Shown: positions 7,464 to 15,621, numbered from the stretch's first letter. The stretch is 43,194 bases of DNA from Pseudomonas spelaei (GCF_009724245.1 NZ_WNNK01000036.1:1-43194); one strand, 5' to 3'. Made by a program: numbers and translations. Notes: a model not told the origin generated them from the letters alone.

Positions 7464-8027
7464 ATGACCCGTCCCCTGAATGTCGTTGCCCTCTCCGGCG
7501 GAACCTGGCGCCCGTCCCGCACCCTGGTGCTGACCCAAGCGGTGCTGGCCGAACTGGCCACCCAATTGCCGATCCAGACCACCCTGATAGAGCTGGGCGA
7601 CATTGCCCGCCCGCTCGGCGCAGCGCTCTCGCGTACGGAATTGCCGGCGGAGGTCGAAGCCCAACTGCACGCCATCGAACAGGCTGACCTGCTGATCGTG
7701 GCCGCGCCGGTCTATCGCGGCTCCTACCCTGGCCTGCTCAAGCACTTGTTCGACCTGGTAGACCTCAACGCACTGATCAACACCCCGGTGCTGCTGGCCG
7801 CAACCGGCGGCAGCGAACGCCATGCCTTGATGCTCGATCACCAGTTACGGCCGCTGTTCAGTTTCTTCCAGGCCCTGACCTTGCCCATCGGCGTCTATGC
7901 CACCGAAGCCGACTTCACCGACTACCAAATCACCAGTGAGCCCTTGAAAGCCCGCATTCGCCTCGCAGCGGAACGCGCTGCGCCATTGTTTGCCGCGCAT
8001 CCCACCTCCCTGCTGAAAATCGCTTAA
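7464..8027 (+). CDS. msuE: NADH-dependent FMN reductase MsuE
   Basis: The 187-aa flavodoxin-like protein shows the NADPH-dependent FMN reductase pattern: VVALSGGTWRPSRT near the start (phosphate loop) and AAPVYRGSYPGLLKHLFDLVD near 90-110, with ATGGSERHALMLDHQLRP further on. MsuE makes FMNH2 from FMN and NADH and hands it to the MsuC and MsuD monooxygenases. The length equals that of known MsuE (about 186 aa). ATG 7464 is chosen over upstream starts because it begins directly at the first strand, with GGAAC just before it. It is the first gene of msuEDC-sfnR, ten bases ahead of msuD. Confidence 0.9.
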   Translation: MTRPLNVVALSGGTWRPSRTLVLTQAVLAELATQLPIQTTLIELGDIARPLGAALSRTELPAEVEAQLHAIEQADLLIVAAPVYRGSYPGLLKHLFDLVDLNALINTPVLLAATGGSERHALMLDHQLRPLFSFFQALTLPIGVYATEADFTDYQITSEPLKARIRLAAERAAPLFAAHPTSLLKIA

Positions 8028-8036
8028 GGATTTGTC

Positions 8037-9182
8037 ATGGATGTTTTCTGGTTTCTGCCCACCCACGGCGACGGTCATTACCTGGGCACCACTCAAGGCG
8101 CCCGCCCGGTCACCCTCAACTATTTGAAACAAGTGGCCCAGGCCGCCGACAACCTCGGCTACCACGGCGTACTGATTCCCACCGGCCGCTCCTGCGAAGA
8201 CTCCTGGGTGATCGCTTCGGCCCTGGTGCCATTGACCGAACGCCTGCGCTATCTGGTGGCGATCCGCCCAGGAATCATCTCGCCGACCGTCTCGGCACGC
8301 ATGGCCGCGACCCTCGACCGGCTGTCCAATGGCCGCTTGCTGATCAACGTAGTCACCGGCGGTGATCCCGACGAGAACCGTGGTGACGGCAGCTTCCTCG
8401 ACCACAGCGAACGGTATGAAGTGACCGATGAGTTCCTCAAGATCTGGCGCCGCGTACTGCAAGGTGAATCGGTAGACTTCGAAGGCAAACACCTGCGCGT
8501 ACAAAACGCCAAGGCGCTCTACCCTCCGGTGCAGAAGCCCTATCCGCCGCTGTACTTCGGCGGTTCCTCCGACGCGGCCCACGACCTTGCCGCCGAACAG
8601 GTGGACGTGTACCTGACCTGGGGCGAACCGCCCGCCGCCGTCGCCGAAAAGCTCGCCGATGTGCGTGAGCGTGCAGCCCGCCACGGGCGTACCGTCAAGT
8701 TCGGCATTCGCCTGCACGTGATCGTGCGCGAGACCGAAGAAGACGCCTGGAAAGCCGCCGCCAAATTGATCGAGCACATCAGCGACGAGACCATTGCTGC
8801 CGCGCAAAAATCCTTCTCGCGCTTCGACTCCGAAGGCCAAAGGCGCATGGCTGCGTTACATGATGGGCGCCGCGACAACCTGGAAATCGCCCCCAACCTG
8901 TGGGCGGGCGTCGGCCTGGTGCGCGGTGGTGCGGGGACCGCATTGGTGGGCAACCCGCAGCAAGTTACCGAGCGGATCAAGGAATACGCGGACCTGGGAA
9001 TCGAGAGCTTCATTTTCTCCGGCTACCCGCACCTGGAAGAGGCATACCGCTTTGCCGAGCTGGTGTTCCCGCTGTTGCCGGAGCCCTATGCCAGCCTGGC
9101 CGGACGCGGTATCACCAATTTAACCGGGCCGTTTGGCGAAATGATTGCCAACGATGTGCTGCCGGCCAACGCCAAAGCCTGA
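8037..9182 (+). CDS. msuD: FMNH2-dependent methanesulfonate monooxygenase MsuD (SsuD family)
   Basis: This 381-aa luciferase-like protein begins MDVFWFLPTHGDGHYLGT and contains GRSCEDSW (the conserved Cys of SsuD/MsuD), LNNVV-type NVVTGGDPDENRGDG and PLYFGGSSDAAHDLAAEQVD, then FSGYPHLEEAYRFAELVFP near the C-terminus. These enzymes use FMNH2 and oxygen to break the C-S bond of alkanesulfonates, giving an aldehyde and sulfite in the cytoplasm. SsuD and MsuD are close relatives; the msuE/msuC/sfnR neighbourhood favours MsuD, acting on methanesulfonate. AAGGA precedes ATG 8037. A REP element separates it from msuC. Confidence 0.88.
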   Translation: MDVFWFLPTHGDGHYLGTTQGARPVTLNYLKQVAQAADNLGYHGVLIPTGRSCEDSWVIASALVPLTERLRYLVAIRPGIISPTVSARMAATLDRLSNGRLLINVVTGGDPDENRGDGSFLDHSERYEVTDEFLKIWRRVLQGESVDFEGKHLRVQNAKALYPPVQKPYPPLYFGGSSDAAHDLAAEQVDVYLTWGEPPAAVAEKLADVRERAARHGRTVKFGIRLHVIVRETEEDAWKAAAKLIEHISDETIAAAQKSFSRFDSEGQRRMAALHDGRRDNLEIAPNLWAGVGLVRGGAGTALVGNPQQVTERIKEYADLGIESFIFSGYPHLEEAYRFAELVFPLLPEPYASLAGRGITNLTGPFGEMIANDVLPANAKA

Positions 9183-9202
9183 AGCCCCTGAGATCTGCTT
9201 CA

Positions 9203-9277
9203 TGTGGGAGCTGGCTTGCCTGCGATGCGGCGGGCCAGGCGTGTGCCGACGCTATCGCAGGCAAGCCAGCTCCCACA
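9203..9277. repeat. REP inverted-repeat element (1 of 4)
   Basis: The arms TGTGGGAGCTGGCTTGCCTG and its reverse complement enclose a GC-rich loop in the msuD-msuC gap. This is the common Pseudomonas intergenic REP pair, mobilised in trans by RAYT transposases. Inside the operon it may shift mRNA stability or stop part of the transcription before msuC. Confidence 0.85.
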
Positions 9278-9337
9278 TTCGATCTTCGTTGCTTCATACG
9301 TAGCGCACGGCATTTGACCTAATCGAGGAACACCCGC

Positions 9338-10525
9338 GTGACAGCCAAACCCCACAGCGTCCTGCCCTCACCTTTGCAGACCGCCAAACTGCTGGCCACC
9401 GAATTCGCCCTCACCGCCGTCGAACGCGACGAGCGCGGTGGCACACCCAAGGCCGAACGTGACGCCTTGCGCCAAAGTGGCCTGCTGGCCCTGAGCATTC
9501 CCACGCAATACGGTGGCCTCGGCGCTCGCTGGAGCGAGACCTTGGAGATCGTTCGCGAATTCGCCAAGGTCGACAGCTCCATCGCCCACGTCTTTGGCTT
9601 TCATCACCTGATGCTCGCCACCGTGCGACTCTTTGCCCGCCCGGAACAATGGCAGCCCTGGTTCGAACAGACCGCCCGCAAAAACTGGTTCTGGGGTAAC
9701 GCGCTCAACCCACTGGACACCCGAACGGTGGTCAAGGACTTCGGCGGCTGGCGTGAGTTTTCCGGCAAGAAGAGCTTCTGCTCCGGCGCCAGCGATTCAG
9801 AAATGCTGATCGCCTCGGCGGTGGATGAAAGCGCCGGCGGCAAATTGCTGATCGCTGCCATCCCCAGCGGTCGCAGTGGTATCACCCTGCACAACGACTG
9901 GAACAACATCGGCCAACGCCAGACCGACAGCGGCAGCGCCAGCTTCGAGCGCGTACGTGTCGAAGAGTCGGAGTTGCTGCTGGATCCCGGCCCGCTGAGC
10001 ACGCCCTTCGCTTGCCTGCGGCCACTGATCGCCCAGTTGACCTTCACCCATATGTTCCTCGGCATTGCCGAAGGGGCCTTTGAAGAAGCGCGTAATTACA
10101 CCCTGACCGAAACCCGGCCCTGGTACAAATCCACAGTCCAGGACGTGCGCCAGGACCCTTATGTGCTCAACCATTACGGTGAATTCTGGGTCGCACTGGA
10201 AGGCGTGCGCTTGCTGGTGGAACGCGCCGCCGAACTACTGGACCAGGCCTGGGCCAAGGGCCCGAGCCTCAGCGAAAGCGAGCGAGGCCAACTGGCTATC
10301 GCCATCGCTACCGCCAAAGTCGCCGCCACTCGCAATGGCCTGGAGCTGTGCAGCCGCCTGTTCGAAGTCACCGGCGCGCGGTCCACTCACGCGTCCCTGC
10401 GTCTGGATCGGCATTGGCGCAACCTGCGCACACAAACCTTGCACGATCCAGTGGACTACAAACTCCACGAACTGGGTGACTGGGCCTTGAACCAGTCCCT
10501 GCCGATTCCGACCTTCTATTCCTGA
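9338..10525 (+). CDS. msuC: FMNH2-dependent methanesulfinate monooxygenase MsuC (acyl-CoA dehydrogenase fold)
   Basis: The 395-aa protein has the acyl-CoA dehydrogenase fold used by flavin-dependent monooxygenases such as DszC and MsuC: FGFHHLMLATVRLF in the N-terminal helical domain, FCSGASDSEMLIASAV in the beta domain, and the C-terminal RLDRHWRNLRTQTLHDPVDYKLHELG pattern (interrupted here at family-typical sites). It lacks the catalytic Glu context of true dehydrogenases. MsuC oxidises methanesulfinate to methanesulfonate with FMNH2 from MsuE, supplying MsuD. The start is GTG 9338, well placed after GAGGAA (9325-9330). It is followed 24 bases later by sfnR. Confidence 0.86.
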   Translation: MTAKPHSVLPSPLQTAKLLATEFALTAVERDERGGTPKAERDALRQSGLLALSIPTQYGGLGARWSETLEIVREFAKVDSSIAHVFGFHHLMLATVRLFARPEQWQPWFEQTARKNWFWGNALNPLDTRTVVKDFGGWREFSGKKSFCSGASDSEMLIASAVDESAGGKLLIAAIPSGRSGITLHNDWNNIGQRQTDSGSASFERVRVEESELLLDPGPLSTPFACLRPLIAQLTFTHMFLGIAEGAFEEARNYTLTETRPWYKSTVQDVRQDPYVLNHYGEFWVALEGVRLLVERAAELLDQAWAKGPSLSESERGQLAIAIATAKVAATRNGLELCSRLFEVTGARSTHASLRLDRHWRNLRTQTLHDPVDYKLHELGDWALNQSLPIPTFYS

Positions 10526-10549
10526 ATGCTTTGTAAAGAAGAGGTGCCC

Positions 10550-11653
10550 ATGCAGCTTTTAACCTTACCGCCCTCGCCCGCCCTCGCGACCTCGATCCGC
10601 GCCACGGCCCAAGTCTTCGAGGACCCGAAATCCCAGGCGCTGCTGGCGCACATCCAGCAGGTGGCGCCCAGTGAAGCCAGTGTGCTGATCATCGGCGAAA
10701 CCGGTACCGGTAAAGAGCTGGTGGCCCGGCATATCCACAACCTCAGTGCCCGGCGCAACCGGCCGTTCGTGGCGGTAAATTGCGGGGCGTTTTCCGAATC
10801 CCTGGTGGAAGCGGAATTGTTCGGTCATGAAAAAGGTGCCTTCACCGGTGCCCTCAGCGCCAAGGCCGGCTGGTTCGAAGAAGCCGACGGCGGCACCTTG
10901 TTCCTCGATGAGATCGGCGACTTGCCGATGGCCATCCAGGTCAAGCTGTTGCGCGTCCTGCAGGAGCGGGAAGTGGTGCGCCTGGGCTCACGCAAAAGCA
11001 TTCCCATTGATGTGCGGGTGCTCGCCGCCACCAACGTGCAACTGGAAAAAGCCATCAACGCCGGGCATTTCCGCGAAGACCTGTACTACCGCCTCGACGT
11101 GGTCAGCCTGGAACTGAGCCCGCTACGCGAACGCCCCGGTGACATCCTGCCGCTGACCCGGCACTTTATCGAGGCCTACAGCCAACGCCTGGGCTACGGC
11201 CCGATCACCATCAGCCGCGAAGCCGAGCAGAAACTCAAAAGCTACAGTTGGCCGGGCAACATCCGCGAGCTGGAAAACGTTATCCACCACACACTGTTAA
11301 TCTGCCGCAACGGCCTGATCGAGCGCGATGACCTGCGTCTGTCGAACATGCGCATCGAGCGTCAGGACGACAGCCAGTACGGCGCCGATAACAGCGCCGA
11401 AGCCTTTCTGGAGCGGGCCTTTCAGAAGCTGTTCGAAGAACAGGCCGGCGCCCTGCATGAGAAGGTCGAAGACGCGCTGTTGCGCGCCGCCTACCGTTTC
11501 AGCCATTACAACCAGGTGCACACCGCCAACCTGCTGGGCCTGAGCCGCAACGTCACCCGCACCCGCCTGATCAAGATCGGCGAGTTGGCGGTGAACAAGC
11601 GGCGACCCGGAGAGAACGTACAAGGAGAACGCATGTTGCACCTATCCATTTAG
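10550..11653 (+). CDS. sfnR: Sigma-54-dependent activator SfnR
   Basis: This 367-aa enhancer-binding protein has almost no N-terminal sensory domain; the AAA+ domain starts near residue 20. Walker A is GETGTGKE (49-56), the sigma-54 contact loop GAFTGA is intact (96-101), Walker B is TLFLDE (116-121), and the C-terminal helix-turn-helix contains TANLLGLSRNVTRTRL. Lack of a receiver domain means its activity is likely set by its expression under sulfur limitation, as known for SfnR. ATG 10550 follows AGAGGTG. The sigma-54 promoters at msuE and sfnB are the likely targets. Its last 12 bases overlap the convergent monooxygenase-like gene. Confidence 0.9.
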   Translation: MQLLTLPPSPALATSIRATAQVFEDPKSQALLAHIQQVAPSEASVLIIGETGTGKELVARHIHNLSARRNRPFVAVNCGAFSESLVEAELFGHEKGAFTGALSAKAGWFEEADGGTLFLDEIGDLPMAIQVKLLRVLQEREVVRLGSRKSIPIDVRVLAATNVQLEKAINAGHFREDLYYRLDVVSLELSPLRERPGDILPLTRHFIEAYSQRLGYGPITISREAEQKLKSYSWPGNIRELENVIHHTLLICRNGLIERDDLRLSNMRIERQDDSQYGADNSAEAFLERAFQKLFEEQAGALHEKVEDALLRAAYRFSHYNQVHTANLLGLSRNVTRTRLIKIGELAVNKRRPGENVQGERMLHLSI

Positions 11654-12007
11654 GCGGCACTGTAACGCGTCGTCGTGGCTGCGCTCGATGCTGCGCAGCA
11701 CCTGGAACGAACCGAAGGTTACGGCCGTGGCCTGATGGGCGCGGATCAGCGTCCAGAAATCCTCTCCCTGCTGCTCAAAACGCTTGAACGCGGCCTCTCC
11801 GTCCTCCCGGGACAGCCATTGCAAGTAGTTGAGCACCCGGCGCCCGTCATCACTGACCTGCACACTGGCACTGAGAAACCCGCCACCCCCTTGGGCCAGG
11901 CGCTCCGTCTGCTCGGACAGCGCCAAGACCAGTGCGGATTGCTGGCGGGGCTCGATCTGAAACTCGATGAGTTGGGTAAAGCCACGACTTTTCGCTGATG
12001 ACTGCAT
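11642..12007 (-). CDS. Antibiotic-biosynthesis-monooxygenase (ABM) domain protein, probable SoxR target
   Basis: The 121-aa protein is a single ABM/ferredoxin-like domain: FTQLIEFQIEPRQQSALVLAL, VLNYLQWLSREDGEAAFKRFEQ and a short C-terminal tail. Such proteins (YgiN-like) oxidise or bind quinols without cofactor. In P. aeruginosa a monooxygenase of this type (PA2274) is divergent from soxR and is one of the few SoxR targets; the arrangement here is the same. A SoxR box with the 19-bp spacer typical of MerR-family promoters drives this strand (12057-12087). AGGGGAA lies ahead of ATG 12007. It overlaps the 3' end of sfnR by 12 bases tail to tail. Confidence 0.83.
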   Translation of the reverse strand: MQSSAKSRGFTQLIEFQIEPRQQSALVLALSEQTERLAQGGGGFLSASVQVSDDGRRVLNYLQWLSREDGEAAFKRFEQQGEDFWTLIRAHQATAVTFGSFQVLRSIERSHDDALQCRLNG

Positions 12008-12056
12008 GAATATTCCCCTCTAGCTGTAGGCGCGATCTTGCGATCCAACGTCACGC

Positions 12057-12087
12057 AGGGTAAAACCTCTAGTTAACTCGAGGTCAA
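12057..12087 (-). promoter_or_regulatory. SoxR-controlled promoter with SoxR box
   Basis: On the minus strand TTGACC (-35; 12087-12082) and TACCCT (-10; 12062-12057) are separated by 19 bases. The near-palindrome ACCTCTAGTTAACTCGAGGT (12065-12084) overlaps the -35 and fills most of the spacer. This matches the known SoxR operator CCTCAAGTTAACTTGAGG and the overlong spacer of MerR-type activated promoters. The direction assigns it to the ABM monooxygenase gene, not to soxR. Confidence 0.88.
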
Positions 12088-12110
12088 GAGTCTTTTTTGG
12101 AGTTTTTTTC

Positions 12111-12560
12111 ATGATCAGCAAAGAACTCACCGTCGGCCAACTGGCAGCCCGCAGCGGCGTGGCCGTCACCGCCCTGCACTTCTACGAAACCAAGGGTTTG
12201 ATCAAGAGCAACCGCAATGCCGGCAACCAGCGGCGCTACCCCCGGGACGTGCTGCGGCGGGTAGTAGTGATCAAGATTGCCCAGCGCCTGGGTATTCCGT
12301 TGGCAACGATTCATGAGGCGCTGAAAACCTTGCCTGATAGCCGCACACCAACGGCCGCCGACTGGAATCGGTTATCCGCACTGTGGCGTGAAGACCTGGA
12401 TGAGCGCATCAATAAACTGGTGATGCTGCGGGACAAGCTCAATGGCTGCATCGGCTGTGGCTGCCTGTCGATGGAAGCATGCCCGTTACGTAATCAGGAC
12501 GATGTGCTCGGTGAACGCGGGCCCGGAGCACAATTACTGGAACCCACAACCAAGCCCTGA
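12111..12560 (+). CDS. soxR: Redox-sensitive MerR-family activator SoxR
   Basis: The 149-aa protein has a MerR winged helix (TVGQLAARSGVAVTALHFYETKGLI at 7-31), a dimerising coiled coil (about 83-112) and the SoxR [2Fe-2S] cluster motif CIGCGCLSMEAC with Cys113, Cys116, Cys118 and Cys124 (CX2CXCX5C). Oxidation of the cluster by redox-cycling compounds such as phenazines activates target promoters. In pseudomonads it controls efflux pumps and a small monooxygenase rather than soxS, which agrees with the divergent ABM gene. GGAG precedes ATG 12111. The C-terminal tail after the cluster (about 25 aa) is ordinary for the group. Confidence 0.95.
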   Translation: MISKELTVGQLAARSGVAVTALHFYETKGLIKSNRNAGNQRRYPRDVLRRVVVIKIAQRLGIPLATIHEALKTLPDSRTPTAADWNRLSALWREDLDERINKLVMLRDKLNGCIGCGCLSMEACPLRNQDDVLGERGPGAQLLEPTTKP

Positions 12561-12577
12561 TGTGGAAACCCGATCAA

Positions 12578-12665
12578 TGTGGGAGCTGGCTTGCCTGCGA
12601 TGCTTCACACCTCGGTTTGACTGATGCACCGAGGCGATTGCATCGCAGGCAAGCCAGCTCCCACA
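12578..12665. repeat. REP inverted-repeat element (2 of 4)
   Basis: TGTGGGAGCTGGCTTGCCTG and its complement flank a 40-50-base centre that itself holds a smaller inverted repeat (CTCGGTTTG/ATGCACCGAGG region). It lies between soxR and the stop of convergent metQ, where it may act as a bidirectional transcription stop. Confidence 0.85.
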
Positions 12666-12683
12666 TTTGCTCGGCGCTCGCCT

Positions 12684-13454
12684 TCAAAACCCCGGCGCAA
12701 TCTGCCCCTTGTAGCGGGTGAGGATGAATTGGCGTACTTCATCGGAGTTCAGCGCCTTGGCCAGTTTCTGGATGCGCGGATCGTTGATGTTATCCGGGCG
12801 CGCCACCAGGTACTCGACGTACAAGTCCTTGCCCTTCTCGACGATCAACGCACTGTTGGTGTCGATCCCCGCTTCCAGCGCATAGTTGGCAAACACAAAC
12901 GCCAGGTCCACCTGACTTACCGAACGCGCCAGTAAAGCGCCTTCCAGCTCACGGATTTTCAGGTGTTTGGGGTTGTCGACGATGTCCCGTGGCGTGCTCA
13001 AGGTATTGCTCGGGTCCTTGAGTTTGATCAGCCCGGCCTCATCCAGCAGCACCAACGCACGTCCCGTGTTGACCGGGTCGTTGGGAATCGATACCGAGGC
13101 ACCGTCTTTCAATTCCGAGATAGCGTTGATCCGTGTCGAATAGGCGCCAAATGGCTCGATATGCACCCCCACCACCGGCACCAGGTCGGTGTGCCGGGTC
13201 TTGTTGAAGTCATCAAGAAACGGCCGGTACTGGTAGTAATTGGCGTCGATATTCTTCAGCGCCAATTGCTGATTGGGCTGGATGAAATCGGTGAAGACCT
13301 TGATCTGCAAATCCACGCCTTCCTTGGCCAGCACCGGTTTGACGAACTCGAGGATTTCCGCGTGGGGCACAGGGGTTGCGCCCACCACCAGCTTCTCGTT
13401 GGCGAAGGCATTGAGGGACAGCACAGCGGCCAGAATGGCCAGGGTCTTTTTCAT
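12684..13454 (-). CDS. MetQ/NlpA-family ABC transporter substrate-binding protein
   Basis: The 256-aa protein has an N-terminal signal peptide (MKKTLAILAAVLSLNAFANE, cleavage likely after AFA) and no lipobox cysteine, so it is a soluble periplasmic protein instead of a lipoprotein as in E. coli MetQ. Family motifs include VGATPVPHAEIL, NYYQYRPFL, GASVSIPNDPVNTGRALVLL and VFANYALEAGID. The family binds methionine or related sulfur compounds. ATG 13454 (after TTTGGAG) is chosen because it begins the signal peptide. It is the last gene of the sfnB-metI-metQ operon, 25 bases after metI. The sulfur-starvation context suggests an organosulfur ligand; methionine is also possible. Confidence 0.9.
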   Translation of the reverse strand: MKKTLAILAAVLSLNAFANEKLVVGATPVPHAEILEFVKPVLAKEGVDLQIKVFTDFIQPNQQLALKNIDANYYQYRPFLDDFNKTRHTDLVPVVGVHIEPFGAYSTRINAISELKDGASVSIPNDPVNTGRALVLLDEAGLIKLKDPSNTLSTPRDIVDNPKHLKIRELEGALLARSVSQVDLAFVFANYALEAGIDTNSALIVEKGKDLYVEYLVARPDNINDPRIQKLAKALNSDEVRQFILTRYKGQIAPGF

Positions 13455-13479
13455 GAAGGCTCCAAAGCAGTTAGAAAAA

Positions 13480-14145
13480 TTAACGGCGGCTGTAGCGCGC
13501 CACCAGACGGTCACCGGTCATTTGCAGGGCCTGCACCAGCACCAGCAACAGCACCACGGTGACCACCATCACGTCGGTCTGGAAACGTTGATAGCCGTAG
13601 CGGATGGCCAGGTCGCCAAGGCCTCCGCCACCGATCACGCCGGCCATGGCCGTGTAGTCCACCAACACGATGGCGGTGACGGTGACCGCTGCGAGCAAGC
13701 CGCCCCGCGCCTCCGGCAACAGGGTGTGGCGGATCACTTGCCAGGTGCTGGCTCCCATGGATTGGGTGGCCTCCACCACGCCTCGGTCGACTTCGCGCAA
13801 TGCGGTTTCCACCAGTCGCGCGAAGAACGGCGTACAGCCCACCACCAGCGGTGGAATGGTGCCCGGCACCCCGAGGGAGGTGCCCACCAACAAGGTGGTC
13901 AGTGGGATCAGCACAATCAGCAAGATGATGAAAGGCAGTGACCGCAACACGTTGACCACCACCGACAACAACCGATAAACCACCAGTGCTTCGTGCAACT
14001 GGCGCTTGCCGGTGAGGAACAGCAACACCCCCAGCGGCAGGCCCAGCAACACGGTAAACCCCAGGGCGGCCGCCAGCATGCTCAAGGTTTCCAGGCAGGC
14101 CTGGCCGATGTCGGCCCAATAGATATTTTTCAGCCACTCGCCCAT
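13480..14145 (-). CDS. MetI-type ABC transporter permease
   Basis: This 221-aa inner-membrane protein has five predicted helices and the ABC permease EAA loop EATQSMGASTWQVIRHTLLPEA (split in the middle here by family variation) near residues 125-145, and it ends in the GDRLVARYSRR tail. It is the typical MetI length and sequence (LRSLPFIILLIVLIPLTTLLVGTS). It would pair with the adjacent MetQ-like binding protein. No ATPase gene lies in this operon or elsewhere nearby: upstream is sfnB with only three bases between stop and start. The ATPase must be supplied from another locus, or the importer is incomplete. Confidence 0.9.
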   Translation of the reverse strand: MGEWLKNIYWADIGQACLETLSMLAAALGFTVLLGLPLGVLLFLTGKRQLHEALVVYRLLSVVVNVLRSLPFIILLIVLIPLTTLLVGTSLGVPGTIPPLVVGCTPFFARLVETALREVDRGVVEATQSMGASTWQVIRHTLLPEARGGLLAAVTVTAIVLVDYTAMAGVIGGGGLGDLAIRYGYQRFQTDVMVVTVVLLLVLVQALQMTGDRLVARYSRR

Positions 14146-14148
14146 GGC

Positions 14149-15372
14149 TCACGACCAATCGTGGCGCGGTGGCTTGGTGCCGTTGAGCAGCCAGTTGCCG
14201 ACCACGTGATATTTCCAGCGCACCGGGTCGTGCAAGGTGTGGACCCGGGCGTTACGCCAGTGGCGATCAAAGTTGTGCTTCTTCAGGGTCGAGCGGGTGC
14301 CGCCCAGTTCGAAGAGTTTATTGCTGGCCTCGATGGCAATTTCAGTGGTTAGCACTTTGGCTCGGGCCACGGCCAGGGAGGCGTGAGCGACATTGTCCTC
14401 ATCCGGTGCCGGGCGCGCGGCGTCCAGCGCTTTACCGGCCCGTTCCAGCAAGGCTTCGGCGGCTTCCAGGCGAATGTCCAACGCGCCGATTTGAATGATG
14501 GTCAGCGGATCTTCACTGGCTTTTTCCACACCGGCATCAATCCATGGGCGGGCGAATTGCTGGACGAACTGCACCGTATCGCGCAACGCGGCCCGGGCGA
14601 TCCCGGCGTCGATGGCGGCTGTGGTCAATTGCGCGAAAGGACCGGCCAAGGTCGGCGAATCGTAGGAGCGATGGGTAGGAAACAGGTTGAACGCCGGCAC
14701 CCGCAGCGCTTCAGCCAACACCGTCCCGCTGGAGGTGGTGCGCTGGCCCATGCTGTCCCAGTCGTCGATCACCACCAGACCCTCAGTGCCTCTCTGGACA
14801 AACGCCAACTGCGCATTTTGCGCCTCATCCAACGCCAGCACTGCCAGCCAGTGAGCGTACAGCGAACCGGTGCAATAACCTTTGCGACCGTTGATCACAT
14901 AACCATCGCCTTGCCGACGAATAGTCGCCTGAATGTCCTGGACATTCTTGCCGCCGGTTTCCGACAGCGCATTGGCAAAGCGATGCCCTTGCAGCGCCAG
15001 GCCGAAGAAGTACGCCTGCTGCTCAGGTGTGCCCTGCAAACGGATGTCTTCCAGCAGGCAGTAATGGTTCTGCGGAATTTGCCCCAGCGAGGGGTCGGCC
15101 GCCGAGATGATCGCAATCACTTGGGCCAGCACCGCATAGGACACCTGCGCCCCACCGAACTCGCGAGGCACACTGATACCCCACAAGCCGCTGTTGGAAT
15201 ACAGATCGACGATATCCGCCGGTACCTGGCGCGTACGGTCGCGTTCGGCATCCTGCTCCAGCAACACGGCCGCGACGCGATGGGCGACCGCCAGGGCCTG
15301 GGCTTCGTCGTGAATCAACTCGGCATGGGGGGGATGAATCGGATAATCGGCAGACACAGGCAGAACAGGCAT
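14149..15372 (-). CDS. SfnB-family sulfur acquisition oxidoreductase (acyl-CoA dehydrogenase fold)
   Basis: The 407-aa protein resembles MsuC and DszC-like flavin monooxygenases: LWGISVPREFGGAQVSYAVLAQ, ADPSLGQIPQNHY, FANALSETGGKN, INGRKGYCTGSLYAHWLAVLA, then FELGGTRSTLKKHNFDRHWRNARVHTLHDPVRWKYHVVG (in family order). SfnB proteins are induced on sulfate starvation and are presumed FMNH2-dependent oxygenases of small organosulfur compounds; the exact reaction is not established. ATG 15372 (MPVLPVSADYP) is chosen because the frame further upstream has no family similarity and crosses the sigma-54 promoter. It is the first gene of an operon with metI and metQ. MsuE could be its flavin donor. Confidence 0.88.
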   Translation of the reverse strand: MPVLPVSADYPIHPPHAELIHDEAQALAVAHRVAAVLLEQDAERDRTRQVPADIVDLYSNSGLWGISVPREFGGAQVSYAVLAQVIAIISAADPSLGQIPQNHYCLLEDIRLQGTPEQQAYFFGLALQGHRFANALSETGGKNVQDIQATIRRQGDGYVINGRKGYCTGSLYAHWLAVLALDEAQNAQLAFVQRGTEGLVVIDDWDSMGQRTTSSGTVLAEALRVPAFNLFPTHRSYDSPTLAGPFAQLTTAAIDAGIARAALRDTVQFVQQFARPWIDAGVEKASEDPLTIIQIGALDIRLEAAEALLERAGKALDAARPAPDEDNVAHASLAVARAKVLTTEIAIEASNKLFELGGTRSTLKKHNFDRHWRNARVHTLHDPVRWKYHVVGNWLLNGTKPPRHDWS

Positions 15373-15408
15373 ACAACGCTCTCGGGCGGAGGGAATGCCT
15401 TGGGTATT

Positions 15409-15423
15409 GCAGCTTCTGTGCCT
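15409..15423 (-). promoter_or_regulatory. Sigma-54 promoter of sfnB-metI-metQ
   Basis: On the minus strand AGGCACAGAAGCTGCA matches TGGCAC-N5-TTGCA with GG (15422-15421) and GC (15410-15409) exactly 10 bases apart. It lies 37 bases before the sfnB start codon, leaving a short leader. Confidence 0.7.
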
Positions 15424-15506
15424 GAGGGCCCGAGCCCGTGGATTCAGGGGGTTGAGCCTGTATTGCAGGCACGTAGCCGCCCAAGGCGCAGCAAACTGCC
15501 GGTTTA

Positions 15507-15523
15507 CTGTTGCCTGGCGAACA
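15507..15523. promoter_or_regulatory. Candidate SfnR upstream activating sequence of sfnB
   Basis: CTGTTGCCTGGCGAACA shares TGTTGCC and AACA at the same 16-base spacing as the perfect palindrome upstream of msuE. Its centre is about 94 bp from the -24 GG of the sfnB promoter, within about one base of the distance seen at msuE. The inverted repeat itself is imperfect. SfnR binding is inferred. Confidence 0.5.
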
Positions 15524-15621
15524 CCTCGTCGGCTGCCCGCAAGCGACGGTGCACGTGGCCTATAGTGAAAAGACCGGAAAAACCCGGGTTCTTTTCCACA
15601 ACAACAATCAAGGAGAACAAA

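Noticed and set aside
14383..15621. A 413-codon upstream extension of the VOC gene
   Set aside because: It is antisense to sfnB and has no family similarity; ATG 15622 has AAGGAG and begins the VOC fold.
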